From Verrucomicrobiota bacterium (GTDB lineage Bacteria > Verrucomicrobiota > Verrucomicrobiia > Opitutales > Opitutaceae): DNA of 64,000 bases. Both the position numbers and the translations under genes were made by a program. How positions within the stretch are numbered: the stretch's first letter is position 1; each line of letters starts with the position of its first letter. Under the pieces are notes generated by a model, which saw only the letters and a program-made list of their open reading frames with translations, made no database searches and was not told where the DNA came from. The stretch lies in NCBI GenBank assembly GCA_023428905.1, contig JAEYWP010000032.1, forward strand, positions 124,001-188,000, written 5' to 3'. Below are positions 1 to 8,915 of the stretch, piece by piece.

Positions 1-1523
1 GGACCTCGGCGCGCTGGGTCAATGTCGGTCGCGTGGGCGACACTGTCGTGCTCAGTGCCACCCGCACGCTGCGCCGGTTTTTCGACGAGGCCACCGAGTC
101 GTGGTGCGAGCGCCCGCAACTGCTCGACCTGCTCTTGCGCTCGCCGCACTACCTTGCCCGGCTGCGCGGCGACGAGGAGGGAAACATCTGGGGGACGCAC
201 TTTGAGGGCGTGGTGCGGTACACCCCGCAGGACGGGGGCTACGACGAGGAAACGGTGAACTTCGACCTCATCAATGACCGCTACCCCATCGTGCATGTCC
301 TGCCGGGAAACGACATCTGGATCACGGCCAGCCAGTCCCTCTGCCATGTGGAGGCGGCGCAAAAACCCGCCAGCCGGGGCCCCTTTGTGCCCCGGCTCGT
401 GGCCATGATGGACGCCCGGCGCGACGCCGAGGTCGCGGTGGCGCCCGGCGCCCTCCGGCCGGACGCACGGCTCAGCTATGCGCAGAACAGCCTCGCCTTC
501 CGTTTTTTTGCCGGCAGCTACACCTGGTTTCGTGCTCCATTTTATGAATACCGCCTGCGCCCCGACGCGCCCTGGTCGGTGCTCGAAACCGGATCCCTCC
601 TGCAATTTTCCGACCTCCACGAGGGTCACTACAGCCTGGAGGTGAGGATCGGCGGAGCGCGGTCTCCCGGCGCCCCCACCCTGGTGGTGCCTTTCACCAT
701 CAACCCGCCCTGGCATCGAACCGTTCCCGCCTATCTCCTCTTCTTTCTCGCCGCCGCCGGGGTCATTTTCGGAACGGTGCGGTGGTCCACCCATCTCGCC
801 CGCCGCCGGAACCGACTGCTGGAGGATGTGGTGAGCGAACGCACCGCCACACTGGAGGCGACGATGAACAAGCTGAACGAGGAGACCCGCGTGTCCGCGA
901 CCCTGGCGGAACGGGACCGCCTGGCCGGCGAAATCCACGACAGCGTGCAGCAAGGGCTGACCGGGGCCATCCTCCAGCTCGAGTCGACGATGAAGTTGCC
1001 GACCCTCGGCGGCGACCTGCAGCAACGCCTGAGCGTGGTGCGCAACATGGTCTCGTACGCGCGCCAGGAAGTGCAGCACGCGGTCTGGGATGTGGAATCA
1101 CCCCTGATCGAGGAAAACGACCTCGGCGCCGCGCTGGAAAAATTAACGGGCTTTGTCGCGACCAGTGACGTGACACCGACCGTCAGCGTGTCAGGCACAC
1201 CGCGCGCGCTTCCGCGGCAGATGACCCATCACCTGCTGCGAATCGCCCAGGAGGCCACCACCAACGCGCTACGGCATGCCCGGCCCAGCCGCGTCGAGAT
1301 CCAGCTCACCTACACGCCCGATTCCATCCGGCTTCACATCACCGATGATGGCGAAGGTTTCGATCCGCAGGCGGTGCTCCAAAAGGTGGGCCATTTCGGC
1401 TTGCGCGGCATCCGCACCCGGACGCGAAAGCTGAACGCGGAACTCAGCCTCGAAAGCCGCCCCGCCCATGGGACGACGATCCGGGTCCGCGTTCCTCTCC
1501 CACCGGTCACTCGATCTGAATGA
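1..1523 (+). CDS. Sensor histidine kinase, propeller/Y_Y_Y type, 5' truncated by window edge
   Basis: C-terminal part of a membrane sensor kinase. The frame is open to base 3, so the true start lies upstream; the GTG at 33 is internal when compared with the paralog at 53571-56600. Visible parts are the end of a two-component-regulator beta-propeller, a Y_Y_Y domain (about 480-710), one transmembrane segment (about 725-785), a short coiled coil, and a HisKA_3 dimerisation helix with the phospho-acceptor His in GEIHDSVQQG (codon 936-938). The ATPase domain follows, with an N-box (AQEATTNAL) and a DDGEGFD G1 motif. By family knowledge it autophosphorylates in response to a periplasmic, probably glycan-derived ligand. 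Its stop overlaps by 17 bp the 3' end of the convergent response regulator, its likely partner. Confidence 0.93.
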   Translation, partial: TSARWVNVGRVGDTVVLSATRTLRRFFDEATESWCERPQLLDLLLRSPHYLARLRGDEEGNIWGTHFEGVVRYTPQDGGYDEETVNFDLINDRYPIVHVLPGNDIWITASQSLCHVEAAQKPASRGPFVPRLVAMMDARRDAEVAVAPGALRPDARLSYAQNSLAFRFFAGSYTWFRAPFYEYRLRPDAPWSVLETGSLLQFSDLHEGHYSLEVRIGGARSPGAPTLVVPFTINPPWHRTVPAYLLFFLAAAGVIFGTVRWSTHLARRRNRLLEDVVSERTATLEATMNKLNEETRVSATLAERDRLAGEIHDSVQQGLTGAILQLESTMKLPTLGGDLQQRLSVVRNMVSYARQEVQHAVWDVESPLIEENDLGAALEKLTGFVATSDVTPTVSVSGTPRALPRQMTHHLLRIAQEATTNALRHARPSRVEIQLTYTPDSIRLHITDDGEGFDPQAVLQKVGHFGLRGIRTRTRKLNAELSLESRPAHGTTIRVRVPLPPVTRSE

Positions 1524-2145
1524 TGCCGCGTTTGACCGCCGCGACCAACGCCTGGGTCCGGTCGGAAACCCCAAGCTTCGAGAGGATGTTCACGACGTGG
1601 ATCTTGACCGTGCCCTCCACCACCCCGAGGCGGGCGGCAATCTCCTTGTTGCTCATTCCCTCCGCGAGCAGGCCAAGGACGTCCAGTTCCCGCGGTGACA
1701 GGTGCGCCAGCAACCGCTCGCCCACGCGGGCCGCGATCTCCGGGGGCATGTACTGCTTGCCACTGTGCACGTGGCGGATGGCTTCGAGCAGTCTGTCCAG
1801 CGCCATCTCCTTGACCACAAAGCCACAGGCGCCGGCTTTCATCGCCTGGTAGATTTCCTCCCCCTTGGCGAGATTGCTGAAAATCAGGACGCGAGCGGTG
1901 CTGAACTCCTGCCGCAGCGCGCGCAGGGTTTCGAGACCGCTCATCCCGTGCATCCGCAGGTCAAGCACCACCACGTCGGGCCGATGCCTGCGGTAGGCCT
2001 CCACCGCCTCCTCGCCGCTTTCCACGTCCGCCACCACCTCCATGTCCGGAGTGTCGCTGGTAGCCGTCATCAGGCCCATGCGGATGACCATGTGGTCATC
2101 GACCAGAAGGATGCGAATTTTGCCAGGCCTGGTAGGAAGCTGCAT
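1507..2145 (-). CDS. NarL/LuxR-family response regulator
   Basis: A 212-aa regulator with an N-terminal receiver domain (acidic pair in LLVDDH, phospho-acceptor Asp62 in VVLDLRM, conserved Lys in FVVKEM) and a C-terminal LuxR-type helix-turn-helix (LSPRELDVL to SKLGVSDRTQA). I chose the ATG at 2145, because the longer in-frame extension to 2238 has no receiver character and the paralog at 56597 starts at the same place. It is strongly similar to that paralog (GKIR.LV.DDHMV.RMGL, then SGEEA.EAYR). It is convergent with the kinase at 1-1523, overlapping 17 bp. It could also be read from the upstream GH43 gene, 89 bp away on the same strand. Its role is to relay the kinase signal to promoters, probably of neighbouring glycan-use genes (inference). 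Confidence 0.94.
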   Translation of the reverse strand: MQLPTRPGKIRILLVDDHMVIRMGLMTATSDTPDMEVVADVESGEEAVEAYRRHRPDVVVLDLRMHGMSGLETLRALRQEFSTARVLIFSNLAKGEEIYQAMKAGACGFVVKEMALDRLLEAIRHVHSGKQYMPPEIAARVGERLLAHLSPRELDVLGLLAEGMSNKEIAARLGVVEGTVKIHVVNILSKLGVSDRTQALVAAVKRGIIQIE

Positions 2146-2160
2146 GTCCACGGGTGTGAC

Positions 2161-2208
2161 GGTGGTGTAGGAGGGGGCAAAACCCGCAGCTTGGCAATCC
2201 ACACCACC
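2161..2208. repeat. Inverted repeat in leader of the response regulator gene
   Basis: GGTGGTGT at 2161-2168 and its exact complement ACACCACC at 2201-2208, 32 bp apart, lie in the 89-bp gap upstream of the response regulator start. They could form a long-loop hairpin in the mRNA or a pair of binding half-sites. There is no T-tract, so a terminator is unlikely. Confidence 0.35.
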
Positions 2209-2234
2209 CGTCGGTGCGCCCGGGCTGAAAACCC

Positions 2235-4634
2235 TCACGCGCCTCCGCCCCCGACCGGCGCCAGGAGATCAACCAAGGCGCTGGTCTGGGTGAGATGCGG
2301 CACGTGATCCGCCTCCATCGTGCTGCAGGACCAGCCGCGTTCCCGCGCCCGCTCGTGGAAGCGGAAGAACATGTCCTCAGACGGCTTCCGACCCGGATCC
2401 ACTGTCAGGATATAGGAAGTCGGCACCTTGCGCGCGACGTCCTGCTGCTTCAGCGAAATCGGTGTCGTAAACGTCTTCTCCGGCTGCGGCACGACGTGAG
2501 GCACAGGTTGGCCGGTCGCATCCCCGAGGGGGAAAAAACCATTCTGCGCCTTGCGCGGAGGCACGCTGGAACCCAGCGAGGACTGCGCGCTTTCGCCGTC
2601 CTCGGGGAGGAAGGCGTCGAGATAAACGACTCGCTTAAACCGGCTCGGTATCCGGTCCACCACACCGGTGATGACCATCCCGCCGTAGCTGTGCCCGACC
2701 AGGACGACGTCCTTCAAGCCTTCCCACTCGATCAGGTTCACCACGTCCTGGATGTGCATGTCGAGATCGACGCCAAAACGCGCGAGATGGGAACGTTCGC
2801 CCTGACCAGTCAGGGTGGGACGGTACACTGCGTGGCCCCTGGCCTGCAGGGCCTCCGCCAACCGTTTGTGCTCCCAGCCGCCGGCCCAGGCGCCGTGTAC
2901 GATCACGAAGGTCTCCTTCTGGGAGGCCACCGCACCTGCCGCCGGCGCGCCGGTATCCGTGGCATCGATGCGGGCATGCAGCCCGACGGTTGCACCGACA
3001 AATCCGCCCGCCACCTCAGTGGTGAGAAGCCGCGCATCCTGATCGTCCGCCAGCGTGCGCCAGGCGCCGCTGTCGGTGCGGTATTCAAATCGGCAGACTG
3101 CGTTTTTCGCCGCGATGCGAAGTTCAATGTTGGCCGAGGCCGGCAGACGCACGGATTTCACCGGCTCATGCTCGCCCCGGAAGGCCTTTTCCAGGCTCAC
3201 CACCAGACCGTCCCCGGCGCGCCGCGCCCCGAGGAAGTAGTGGAATTTCTCCCCCTGGAAGGCAGCGAGTCCGGCGATTGCGCGCGGATCCTGCGGGACC
3301 TCGACGGCAGTGGCGGCGGTGAAGTTGGCGTGCTGCACCCGGCGGCCCAGGAAACTGGGATTGCTGCGACCAGAGAGGGTCTCCTTGCGCGCGGCCAGGC
3401 CGACGCGCCCGCGCGCGGTGTCCATTTCCCACCAGTTTTCCTTGGGGGCCCGCAGCATCAGCCAGTGGATCGAAAGCGCGGAGCCGGTGAAGTCGTCGCG
3501 CCAGTCAAAATTGCCGTTCAGCTTCTGCTCCGAGGGACGTGGCGTCACCCCGGCGGGTGCCTTCACCACCAGCGGCACACGTTTTCCGCGCTCCAGCAGG
3601 GTGGGCCAGCCGTCCTCGGTCCACTCGACCGGCAACAGGAATGTCTCACGTCCCATCGGCGAATAACGCCCGTCGTAGGGGCGCACCGCCAGGAATACCG
3701 CCCACCACTTCTGATCGGGACCGATCACAAGGTCGGCATGACCGGTCGAACTCACGGCAAAGGGCACATTGTCATCCAACCCTCGCTGCGTCAGGATCGG
3801 ATTCTTGTCCCACGGCACGTAGGGACCGTCGACCGCGCGGCTGCGGAAGATGACCTGGGAGTGGTTCACGCTGGTGCCACCCTCGGCGCAGCAGAGGTAA
3901 TACCAGCCGTCGCGTTTGTAGATGTGGGGACCTTCGATCCAGACGGGCTTCTCGGCGATGTTCACCCCGCCGTTCACCAGGAGCTTGCGCGGGCCGATCA
4001 TCTTCTTCGCCCGGTAGTCGAACTCCTGTATCCAGATCGCACGGTGCCCGTCGTAGAGGGGCGTACCAATGGGGGCGCCGTTGTTGATCATCCAGGCGCG
4101 GCCGTCGTCGTCGAAATAGAGCGAGGGATCGATGCCCTCGAAATGCAGGTAGGTCGGATCCGACCAGGGACCGCGGGGATCGGTCGCGGTCATGACGAAG
4201 TTGCCGCCGGAGTCGATCATCGTGCAGACGACGTAAAAGACGCCGTCGTGGTGGCTGATCGCCGGGGCGAAAATCCCGCGCGAGACCCCGAGGTTGTCAT
4301 ACGTCAGCTGCGACGGGCGATCGATCACGTGACCGATCTGGGTCCAGTTCACGAGGTCGCGACTGTGGAGCACCGGAATACCGGGAAAATAGGCAAAGCT
4401 GGAATTGATCAGGTAGTAGTCCTCGCCCACCTGGCAGATGCTCGGGTCCGGGTAGAAGCCAGTGAGGATGGGGTTCCTGAAGGCGTCGGCCGACGGGAGC
4501 GGGGGCTGGGCGTCCTCCCCGGAATAGGAGAACCAGTCAAACCAGGCCTTGGGGTTGTCCGCCGGTGCCGCAAAGACACTGGGGAGAAGGGCGAGCAGGA
4601 GACCGAGCGCGCGAAGAGAGGAGCGAAAAGACAC
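2235..4634 (-). CDS. GH43 glycosidase fused to C-terminal alpha/beta hydrolase
   Basis: About 799 aa from the GTG at 4634, which opens a signal peptide (SFRSSLRALGLLLALLPSVF); an ATG at 4730 adds 32 residues of poor quality. After the signal comes a five-bladed GH43 domain with the three expected acids: Asp in FYPDPSIC, Asp in EGIDPSLYFDDDG and Glu in WIEGPHIY. A beta-sandwich domain of about 200 aa follows (WRDDFTGSAL onward), as in beta-xylosidase/arabinofuranosidase GH43 members. The last 227 residues (about 2238-2918) are a complete alpha/beta hydrolase with HGAWAGG oxyanion region, nucleophile GHSYGG and His in EADHVPH. This part resembles the free-standing protein at 36397-37188. The fusion suggests coupled removal of a sugar and an ester group from the same oligosaccharide (inference). 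It lies downstream of TonB receptor 1. Confidence 0.9.
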   Translation of the reverse strand: MSFRSSLRALGLLLALLPSVFAAPADNPKAWFDWFSYSGEDAQPPLPSADAFRNPILTGFYPDPSICQVGEDYYLINSSFAYFPGIPVLHSRDLVNWTQIGHVIDRPSQLTYDNLGVSRGIFAPAISHHDGVFYVVCTMIDSGGNFVMTATDPRGPWSDPTYLHFEGIDPSLYFDDDGRAWMINNGAPIGTPLYDGHRAIWIQEFDYRAKKMIGPRKLLVNGGVNIAEKPVWIEGPHIYKRDGWYYLCCAEGGTSVNHSQVIFRSRAVDGPYVPWDKNPILTQRGLDDNVPFAVSSTGHADLVIGPDQKWWAVFLAVRPYDGRYSPMGRETFLLPVEWTEDGWPTLLERGKRVPLVVKAPAGVTPRPSEQKLNGNFDWRDDFTGSALSIHWLMLRAPKENWWEMDTARGRVGLAARKETLSGRSNPSFLGRRVQHANFTAATAVEVPQDPRAIAGLAAFQGEKFHYFLGARRAGDGLVVSLEKAFRGEHEPVKSVRLPASANIELRIAAKNAVCRFEYRTDSGAWRTLADDQDARLLTTEVAGGFVGATVGLHARIDATDTGAPAAGAVASQKETFVIVHGAWAGGWEHKRLAEALQARGHAVYRPTLTGQGERSHLARFGVDLDMHIQDVVNLIEWEGLKDVVLVGHSYGGMVITGVVDRIPSRFKRVVYLDAFLPEDGESAQSSLGSSVPPRKAQNGFFPLGDATGQPVPHVVPQPEKTFTTPISLKQQDVARKVPTSYILTVDPGRKPSEDMFFRFHERARERGWSCSTMEADHVPHLTQTSALVDLLAPVGGGGA

Positions 4635-4801
4635 GTGAACGGGATTGAGGTTGGGCGCGGCGGGGCGCCGTGGAACAGCGACTACCATCCCCGCGGGAAC
4701 CGCGGGCAATTCAGCAATAGAGATACACACAGGTATGCCAAAAGTAATACTCTCGCCCGGAGGCCGGCCGTCGGGCGACGACGAACCGCCTGGACGCGGT
4801 C

Positions 4802-4839
4802 AAAAAAAAGGAGCCCGGGGATCCCCGCCCCCGGGCTCC
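4802..4839 (-). terminator. Intrinsic terminator of TonB receptor 1
   Basis: An 11-bp perfect stem (GGAGCCCGGGG at 4810-4820, CCCCGGGCTCC at 4829-4839) is followed on the minus strand by eight T (the A-run at 4802-4809). It lies 11 bp past the stop of the receptor gene and separates it from the GH43 fusion gene. Confidence 0.9.
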
Positions 4840-4849
4840 AGGCAAGGCA

Positions 4850-7800
4850 CTAGAAGCGGAACGTATTGGTGAGGAAGATCTGCTGCGGTGGTCGGATGCG
4901 ATAGGCCGCAGGGCTTCCGTCGGGCTGGACCGTGATCGGTATCAGCTCATCGCCGACACCGACGTTCGAGACGTTAAGCTGGACCCGCCAGTCGATCTTG
5001 TCGCGGTACAGCTTGCGGCCGTACCCGACCCAGAGGTCGAAATCCAGCTGGCTGTCATCGCGGAAGGCGGAGTTCAGGTCGTATTCAATGTAGCCGGGCT
5101 GCTGGATCGGCTTGTAGGCCAGGACCGAGGACGACTGGTAGCGGGCCGCACCGCCCACGCTCCAGCCACGGAGCGCGCCGTGCTGGAAGTCATAGTTCGT
5201 GATCAGGTTGACGTGCCAGAGGCGGTTTTCGGGAACCACCGTGCCCTCTTCGGCCAGGCGGGCCTTGAGGTCGCCGTCCGCATATCCGTTCCAGTTGATG
5301 CGCGCCGTCTCCGTGCTGCCGCCGCCCCAGACGCGGAGGTCGCCCATCGCGGTCTCGTTCAGGCGCCGGTTGAAGTCGAGGAGGTACTCGATCATCGTCA
5401 TCTCCCCGCCGGGGGCGGAGGTGTTGCCGATGTTGTCGCGGTACGACTTGATCCGGGACGCGTTCACCGTCACGCGCCAGGCGTCGGTGATCTGGGCGTG
5501 CAGCTCCATCTCGTAACCCTCGGCCAGCAGGTCCTCGGTGAAGCGGAAGTCGAGATCCTGCTCGGTGAAGTCGTTCTCGTAGTTGAATCCCCAGGCCTGG
5601 GCCATCAGCTGTGGCAACGGGTTCATCTCCGTGAGCCACTGGTCCCACGCATTGATCACCGCAACCTCAAGCTGCGCCGCCTGCTCCTCGGTCTGGCCGT
5701 TGATCGGCTGGTAATCGAAGTTGTATTTGAGGTTTGGATTCCCCGGGGTCGGCGCCGGCAGGTCGCTGACAATGCCGCTGCCGTGCCGGGTGCTGTTCGG
5801 GTTACCCCGCGTCTCGTAGTTGTTTTTGAACTGGTGGTAGGCCTGCGCGAAGATGCCGATGTTGTTGCCGTACCGCCAGAATTGGACGCCGCTGGAGACG
5901 TTGTTAGCCACCTTCGACTCGAACTTGTTCAGGCGGAGCGAATACCGGTTGTCGCGGGTGGAGAGGATCACACCCATGTCCTCGGTCTCGCCTTCCGGCA
6001 GCGGAAGGTCCTGGCCGAAGTAGTCGCGGAAGATCTGACCGGTCTGGAAGTTGTTCGATTTGTTGTAGGAGGCGCTGATGTTGATGGGCGAGCGCTTCAT
6101 CAGGTCGCTGATCCAGGGGAGGCGGTCGAAGTGCACCACCACGCCCCAGCTGTTGGAATCCTCCTTGAACGGACCGATTTCCGAGACGGTGTACGGCACC
6201 TCGGTGGTGGTGGAGGAATCAGCATGATTCCAGCGGGTCACGGTCTGCCCAACCTCGTCGTGGCGCATGCCGGCGGTGGCGATGATCGAGTCATCGAGGA
6301 ACTTGCCCTGCCAGACAAACGCCCAGGCGTCATTGTAGCGGTCGTCCCAATCGCGACGGGTCGTCAGTTGCTCGCGGTTGGCCGCGCTGTTGTCAGTCAG
6401 GAGGCTGACCTCACGCGTGGCCCACCCGCGGTAGTTCGCCGGGTTTTCCGACTGGGTCGACTGGGCCGCACCGCCGGGGAGACCGACCGTGGCTTGGTTG
6501 AACCAGGGATCGGCCGGATTCACGCCCGTCGCCGTCCAGGTCGAGTCGAAGTAGCGGAGCATGACCTTCTCACCCATCACCGGGCTGACGCTCGGGGTCT
6601 GGATGCCAAAGTCGTCCCCGATGTTCTTGTTCGCCAGGCTGGGGCCCACGTACACCACGCGGAACGGGGTGAAGTCGGCCCAGAAGCGACCGTTGTTCTC
6701 CTTCACGTCGTCAAACATCGGGTGGTTGTAATAGTCCCCGATGAAGGTGCTCTTCTGCCAGGCCTGGCCGAAGCGGTAGGACTTATCCTGCGACGCCATG
6801 CCGGTCAGCGTGTGCTGACCCAGGAGGCGCAGCAGCCAGTGGCTCTTGCCGTCGCGGTCGAAGTCGTGGGTGACGAAGGCTGTGCCGCGGAGGCTGGTGC
6901 GGTCGTGAATCGCACGCCCCTCCTCGTTGCCCAGCTGAATGAAGGGCCGGCCGGCGCCGATGTTGGCCGTGCCATCCGTATGCCAGCCGGTTTCCGGCGT
7001 GTTGGTTCCGTCCGCCCACTGCGAATGGAAATCGATGAAGAGCGAACCGTTGTCTCCTCCCAGCGGGGAGTAGTTGCCGCTCTTGTAGCGCTCCTTGTGA
7101 TACCCGATGTCGAAGCCCAGCTTGTCCCGGAAGAAGGTCTGGCTGAGCGACACATTGTAGGCGCGGAAGTCATACCACTCCCGCTTGATGTCGCCATCGA
7201 TCAGGTTGTTGTAGAAATCAAAGACGCGTGTGTCCGTGATGTACTTGTTCTTCGTCAGCGAAGCGAAGGGCTGATTGGTGGTGAGTGCCCAGTCGCGGTA
7301 ACCGGCGAGACCGCGCGGCTGGGAGGGCGCGAGGCCGCCGACGGTGCCGTCGCGTTCCCCCAGCGAATTGAGGCCGAGGTACTGATTGGGGATGAGCACC
7401 GCCGCGAAGGCAGGGGTGGCGGAGTTGCCCTCGTACTGGAAGACAGGGCCGCCAAAGTAGTTGTTGCCCATGTTGGTGCCGTTGCCTCCCAGCCACGGCT
7501 GGAAGTTCGGATTGGGCACGTTCCCCGGCGCAGGGCTCTGCCGGGTGGCATCGCCGCGGCCCGGGATCTGCCAGTTGGCATCGTTCAGCCAGGCCACGTT
7601 GTAGAGGGGCTTGTTCAGCTCCGTGAACCACGGCGTGATGCGATCACCCGGCGGCATGTTGCGGGGCCGGTTGCTCCGGGAGGAGCCGATCTCCGCGTCC
7701 ACCTTGATGATGGTGCGGGCGTCCGCCTTTTTCAGGAACTTCGGCTCGTAGCGAACGGCCAGATACTGCCGGTCGAAGTCCTCGAAGGCGGGCTCCTGCT

Positions 7801-8524
7801 TGAACTCGGTGGTATTGTAGACGGTCGCAAAACGCAGCGCGAGTTCGTTGTCGATCAGGTGCCGGTTGAGGTCGAGCGAGGCGCGCACGCTGCCGTATTC
7901 ATCGACCCGCAGCCCGAACTCACCAAAGTTGCGAAAGTTGGCCTGCTTGCCGCGAGTGTTGATCACACCGCCGGCGCTGCCCTGGCCAAAGAGGATGGCA
8001 TTGGGGCCGCGCTGGATATCGACCGCGTCCACATTGTAGCTGTCCCACGGGATGCTGGTGAGGTACAGGTCACGGGTTGTATCCGCCGAAACCAGACCGC
8101 GCACGCGGTTGGTCGACTGGGGATTGAGATAGGACGCATCCGCGTTGGGCGAGGTGCCGCCGCCGGAGCCGGAATAGTTTCCGTAAACGCCGCCGACCTC
8201 CGTGCCCAGGGTGTATTGAAGCAGCGTCCGACTGTCGGTCGCACCAATGTCCGCCAGGAACTGGGTGTTGTACACCGACAGCGAGGTGCCGAGATCCTTC
8301 AGGTCGGTGTTGAGTCGATTGCCGGCCAGGGTGGAGGCGGTGGAGTAGCCGTTTGACTGCTGTTCGGCCGAAACTTCGAAGGGAGAGAGCTCGATCGGCT
8401 CCTCCTCCTCGAGGGCGGCGTCCGGGCTGGGGCTGGGTTGCGCGAGCGCTGCCGGAAGGGCAAACGCAGCCGCGAGCAATGCGCCGGCGGGCGCACGCAG
8501 GTGTCTGACGACACGGTTGGGCAT
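4850..8524 (-). CDS. TonB-dependent outer-membrane receptor 1
   Basis: 1,224 aa. The ATG at 8524 is preferred because it opens a signal peptide (MPNRVVRHLRAPAGALLAAA, cleavage after ALAQ); a longer in-frame start at 8683 has no signal character. An acidic stretch and the motif IELSPFEVSA precede the plug, where DLGTSLSVYN and QRGPNAILFGQGSAGG are typical plug sequences. The rest is a 22-strand type beta-barrel ending in NTFRF, with the terminal Phe needed for outer-membrane assembly. By family it imports a ligand too large for porins, here probably an oligosaccharide, using TonB energy. It is divergent from the FG-GAP protein at 8916. No SusD-like gene is near it. Its substrate cannot be told from sequence. 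Confidence 0.95.
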   Translation of the reverse strand: MPNRVVRHLRAPAGALLAAAFALPAALAQPSPSPDAALEEEEPIELSPFEVSAEQQSNGYSTASTLAGNRLNTDLKDLGTSLSVYNTQFLADIGATDSRTLLQYTLGTEVGGVYGNYSGSGGGTSPNADASYLNPQSTNRVRGLVSADTTRDLYLTSIPWDSYNVDAVDIQRGPNAILFGQGSAGGVINTRGKQANFRNFGEFGLRVDEYGSVRASLDLNRHLIDNELALRFATVYNTTEFKQEPAFEDFDRQYLAVRYEPKFLKKADARTIIKVDAEIGSSRSNRPRNMPPGDRITPWFTELNKPLYNVAWLNDANWQIPGRGDATRQSPAPGNVPNPNFQPWLGGNGTNMGNNYFGGPVFQYEGNSATPAFAAVLIPNQYLGLNSLGERDGTVGGLAPSQPRGLAGYRDWALTTNQPFASLTKNKYITDTRVFDFYNNLIDGDIKREWYDFRAYNVSLSQTFFRDKLGFDIGYHKERYKSGNYSPLGGDNGSLFIDFHSQWADGTNTPETGWHTDGTANIGAGRPFIQLGNEEGRAIHDRTSLRGTAFVTHDFDRDGKSHWLLRLLGQHTLTGMASQDKSYRFGQAWQKSTFIGDYYNHPMFDDVKENNGRFWADFTPFRVVYVGPSLANKNIGDDFGIQTPSVSPVMGEKVMLRYFDSTWTATGVNPADPWFNQATVGLPGGAAQSTQSENPANYRGWATREVSLLTDNSAANREQLTTRRDWDDRYNDAWAFVWQGKFLDDSIIATAGMRHDEVGQTVTRWNHADSSTTTEVPYTVSEIGPFKEDSNSWGVVVHFDRLPWISDLMKRSPINISASYNKSNNFQTGQIFRDYFGQDLPLPEGETEDMGVILSTRDNRYSLRLNKFESKVANNVSSGVQFWRYGNNIGIFAQAYHQFKNNYETRGNPNSTRHGSGIVSDLPAPTPGNPNLKYNFDYQPINGQTEEQAAQLEVAVINAWDQWLTEMNPLPQLMAQAWGFNYENDFTEQDLDFRFTEDLLAEGYEMELHAQITDAWRVTVNASRIKSYRDNIGNTSAPGGEMTMIEYLLDFNRRLNETAMGDLRVWGGGSTETARINWNGYADGDLKARLAEEGTVVPENRLWHVNLITNYDFQHGALRGWSVGGAARYQSSSVLAYKPIQQPGYIEYDLNSAFRDDSQLDFDLWVGYGRKLYRDKIDWRVQLNVSNVGVGDELIPITVQPDGSPAAYRIRPPQQIFLTNTFRF

Positions 8525-8696
8525 AGGATTTGGGTGTGCAGGTTGGCTGATGCAGGGGCGGCACCAGTCAGCTGCCGGCCGGAACGCGGCACCGGGATCT
8601 TTAGGGCCGGTGGGGGGATGCGGGCACGGTCGGGAGCAAACGGGGGGCCTAACGGCGCACAGAATAACAAGCGGAGGCAGCACGATCTACGGACCG

Positions 8697-8726
8697 TTTG
8701 CGACAAGCCCGCGCGCGCTTTGCGAC
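8697..8726 (+). repeat. Direct repeats TTTGCGAC, 22 bp apart
   Basis: Two identical 8-mers, TTTGCGAC, at 8697-8704 and 8719-8726, each followed by two variable bases and a G. The spacing of two helical turns puts them on the same DNA face, as is common for tandem regulator sites. They lie 27 bp from the palindrome at 8753. The regulator is unknown. Confidence 0.4.
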
Positions 8727-8752
8727 CTGTTCGCCCACGGACGAGAAGCATC

Positions 8753-8770
8753 CTATATCCAGCGATATAG
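8753..8770. promoter_or_regulatory. Operator-like palindrome CTATATC-N4-GATATAG
   Basis: A perfect 7-bp inverted repeat with a 4-bp spacer (cagc). The same element, with one mismatch, occurs at 37461-37478 in another divergent promoter region. The 7-4-7 layout, with half-site centres 11 bp apart, fits a dimeric regulator such as a NarL-type response regulator, three of which are encoded in the window. That assignment is inference. Confidence 0.55.
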
Positions 8771-8915
8771 TTGAGCTTATAGCCACTGGCGCGTTGCAGG
8801 GGGCCCCGACTTCTGAGGTCTGGGAACCGCCCCCGCGCCCCTTGCCCACCCCGCAAAGCCCGATCCGGAGCGCGGGTGCGAGGCGCACGTCCCCAGCCCC
8901 CTTGTATCCGCCTTC

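Larger units (their letters stand above)
8525..8915. promoter_or_regulatory. Divergent regulatory region, TonB receptor 1 / FG-GAP protein
   Basis: 391 bp without a convincing gene between two outward-reading genes. It holds a perfect palindrome at 8753-8770 and two direct TTTGCGAC repeats 22 bp apart (8697-8704 and 8719-8726). The stretch 8740-8800 is clearly more AT-rich than its surroundings, as expected for promoters. I see no clear sigma70 pair, so the exact start sites are not assigned. Confidence 0.6.

Noticed and set aside
2145..2238. Longer N-terminus for response regulator 1
   Set aside because: The extra 31 residues have no receiver-domain character, and the paralog at 56597 starts at the equivalent of the ATG at 2145.
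5180..8356. Very long open frame on the plus strand opposite TonB receptor 1
   Set aside because: It is an antisense shadow caused by high GC and few stops. The minus strand encodes clear receptor motifs; the plus-strand translation is low-complexity and matches nothing. The same holds opposite receptor 2 (27581-31018) and the GH43 fusion (2295-4853).
4850..8524. SusC annotation with a SusD partner
   Set aside because: The receptors lack the SusC N-terminal extension, and no SusD-like gene is present near any of them.
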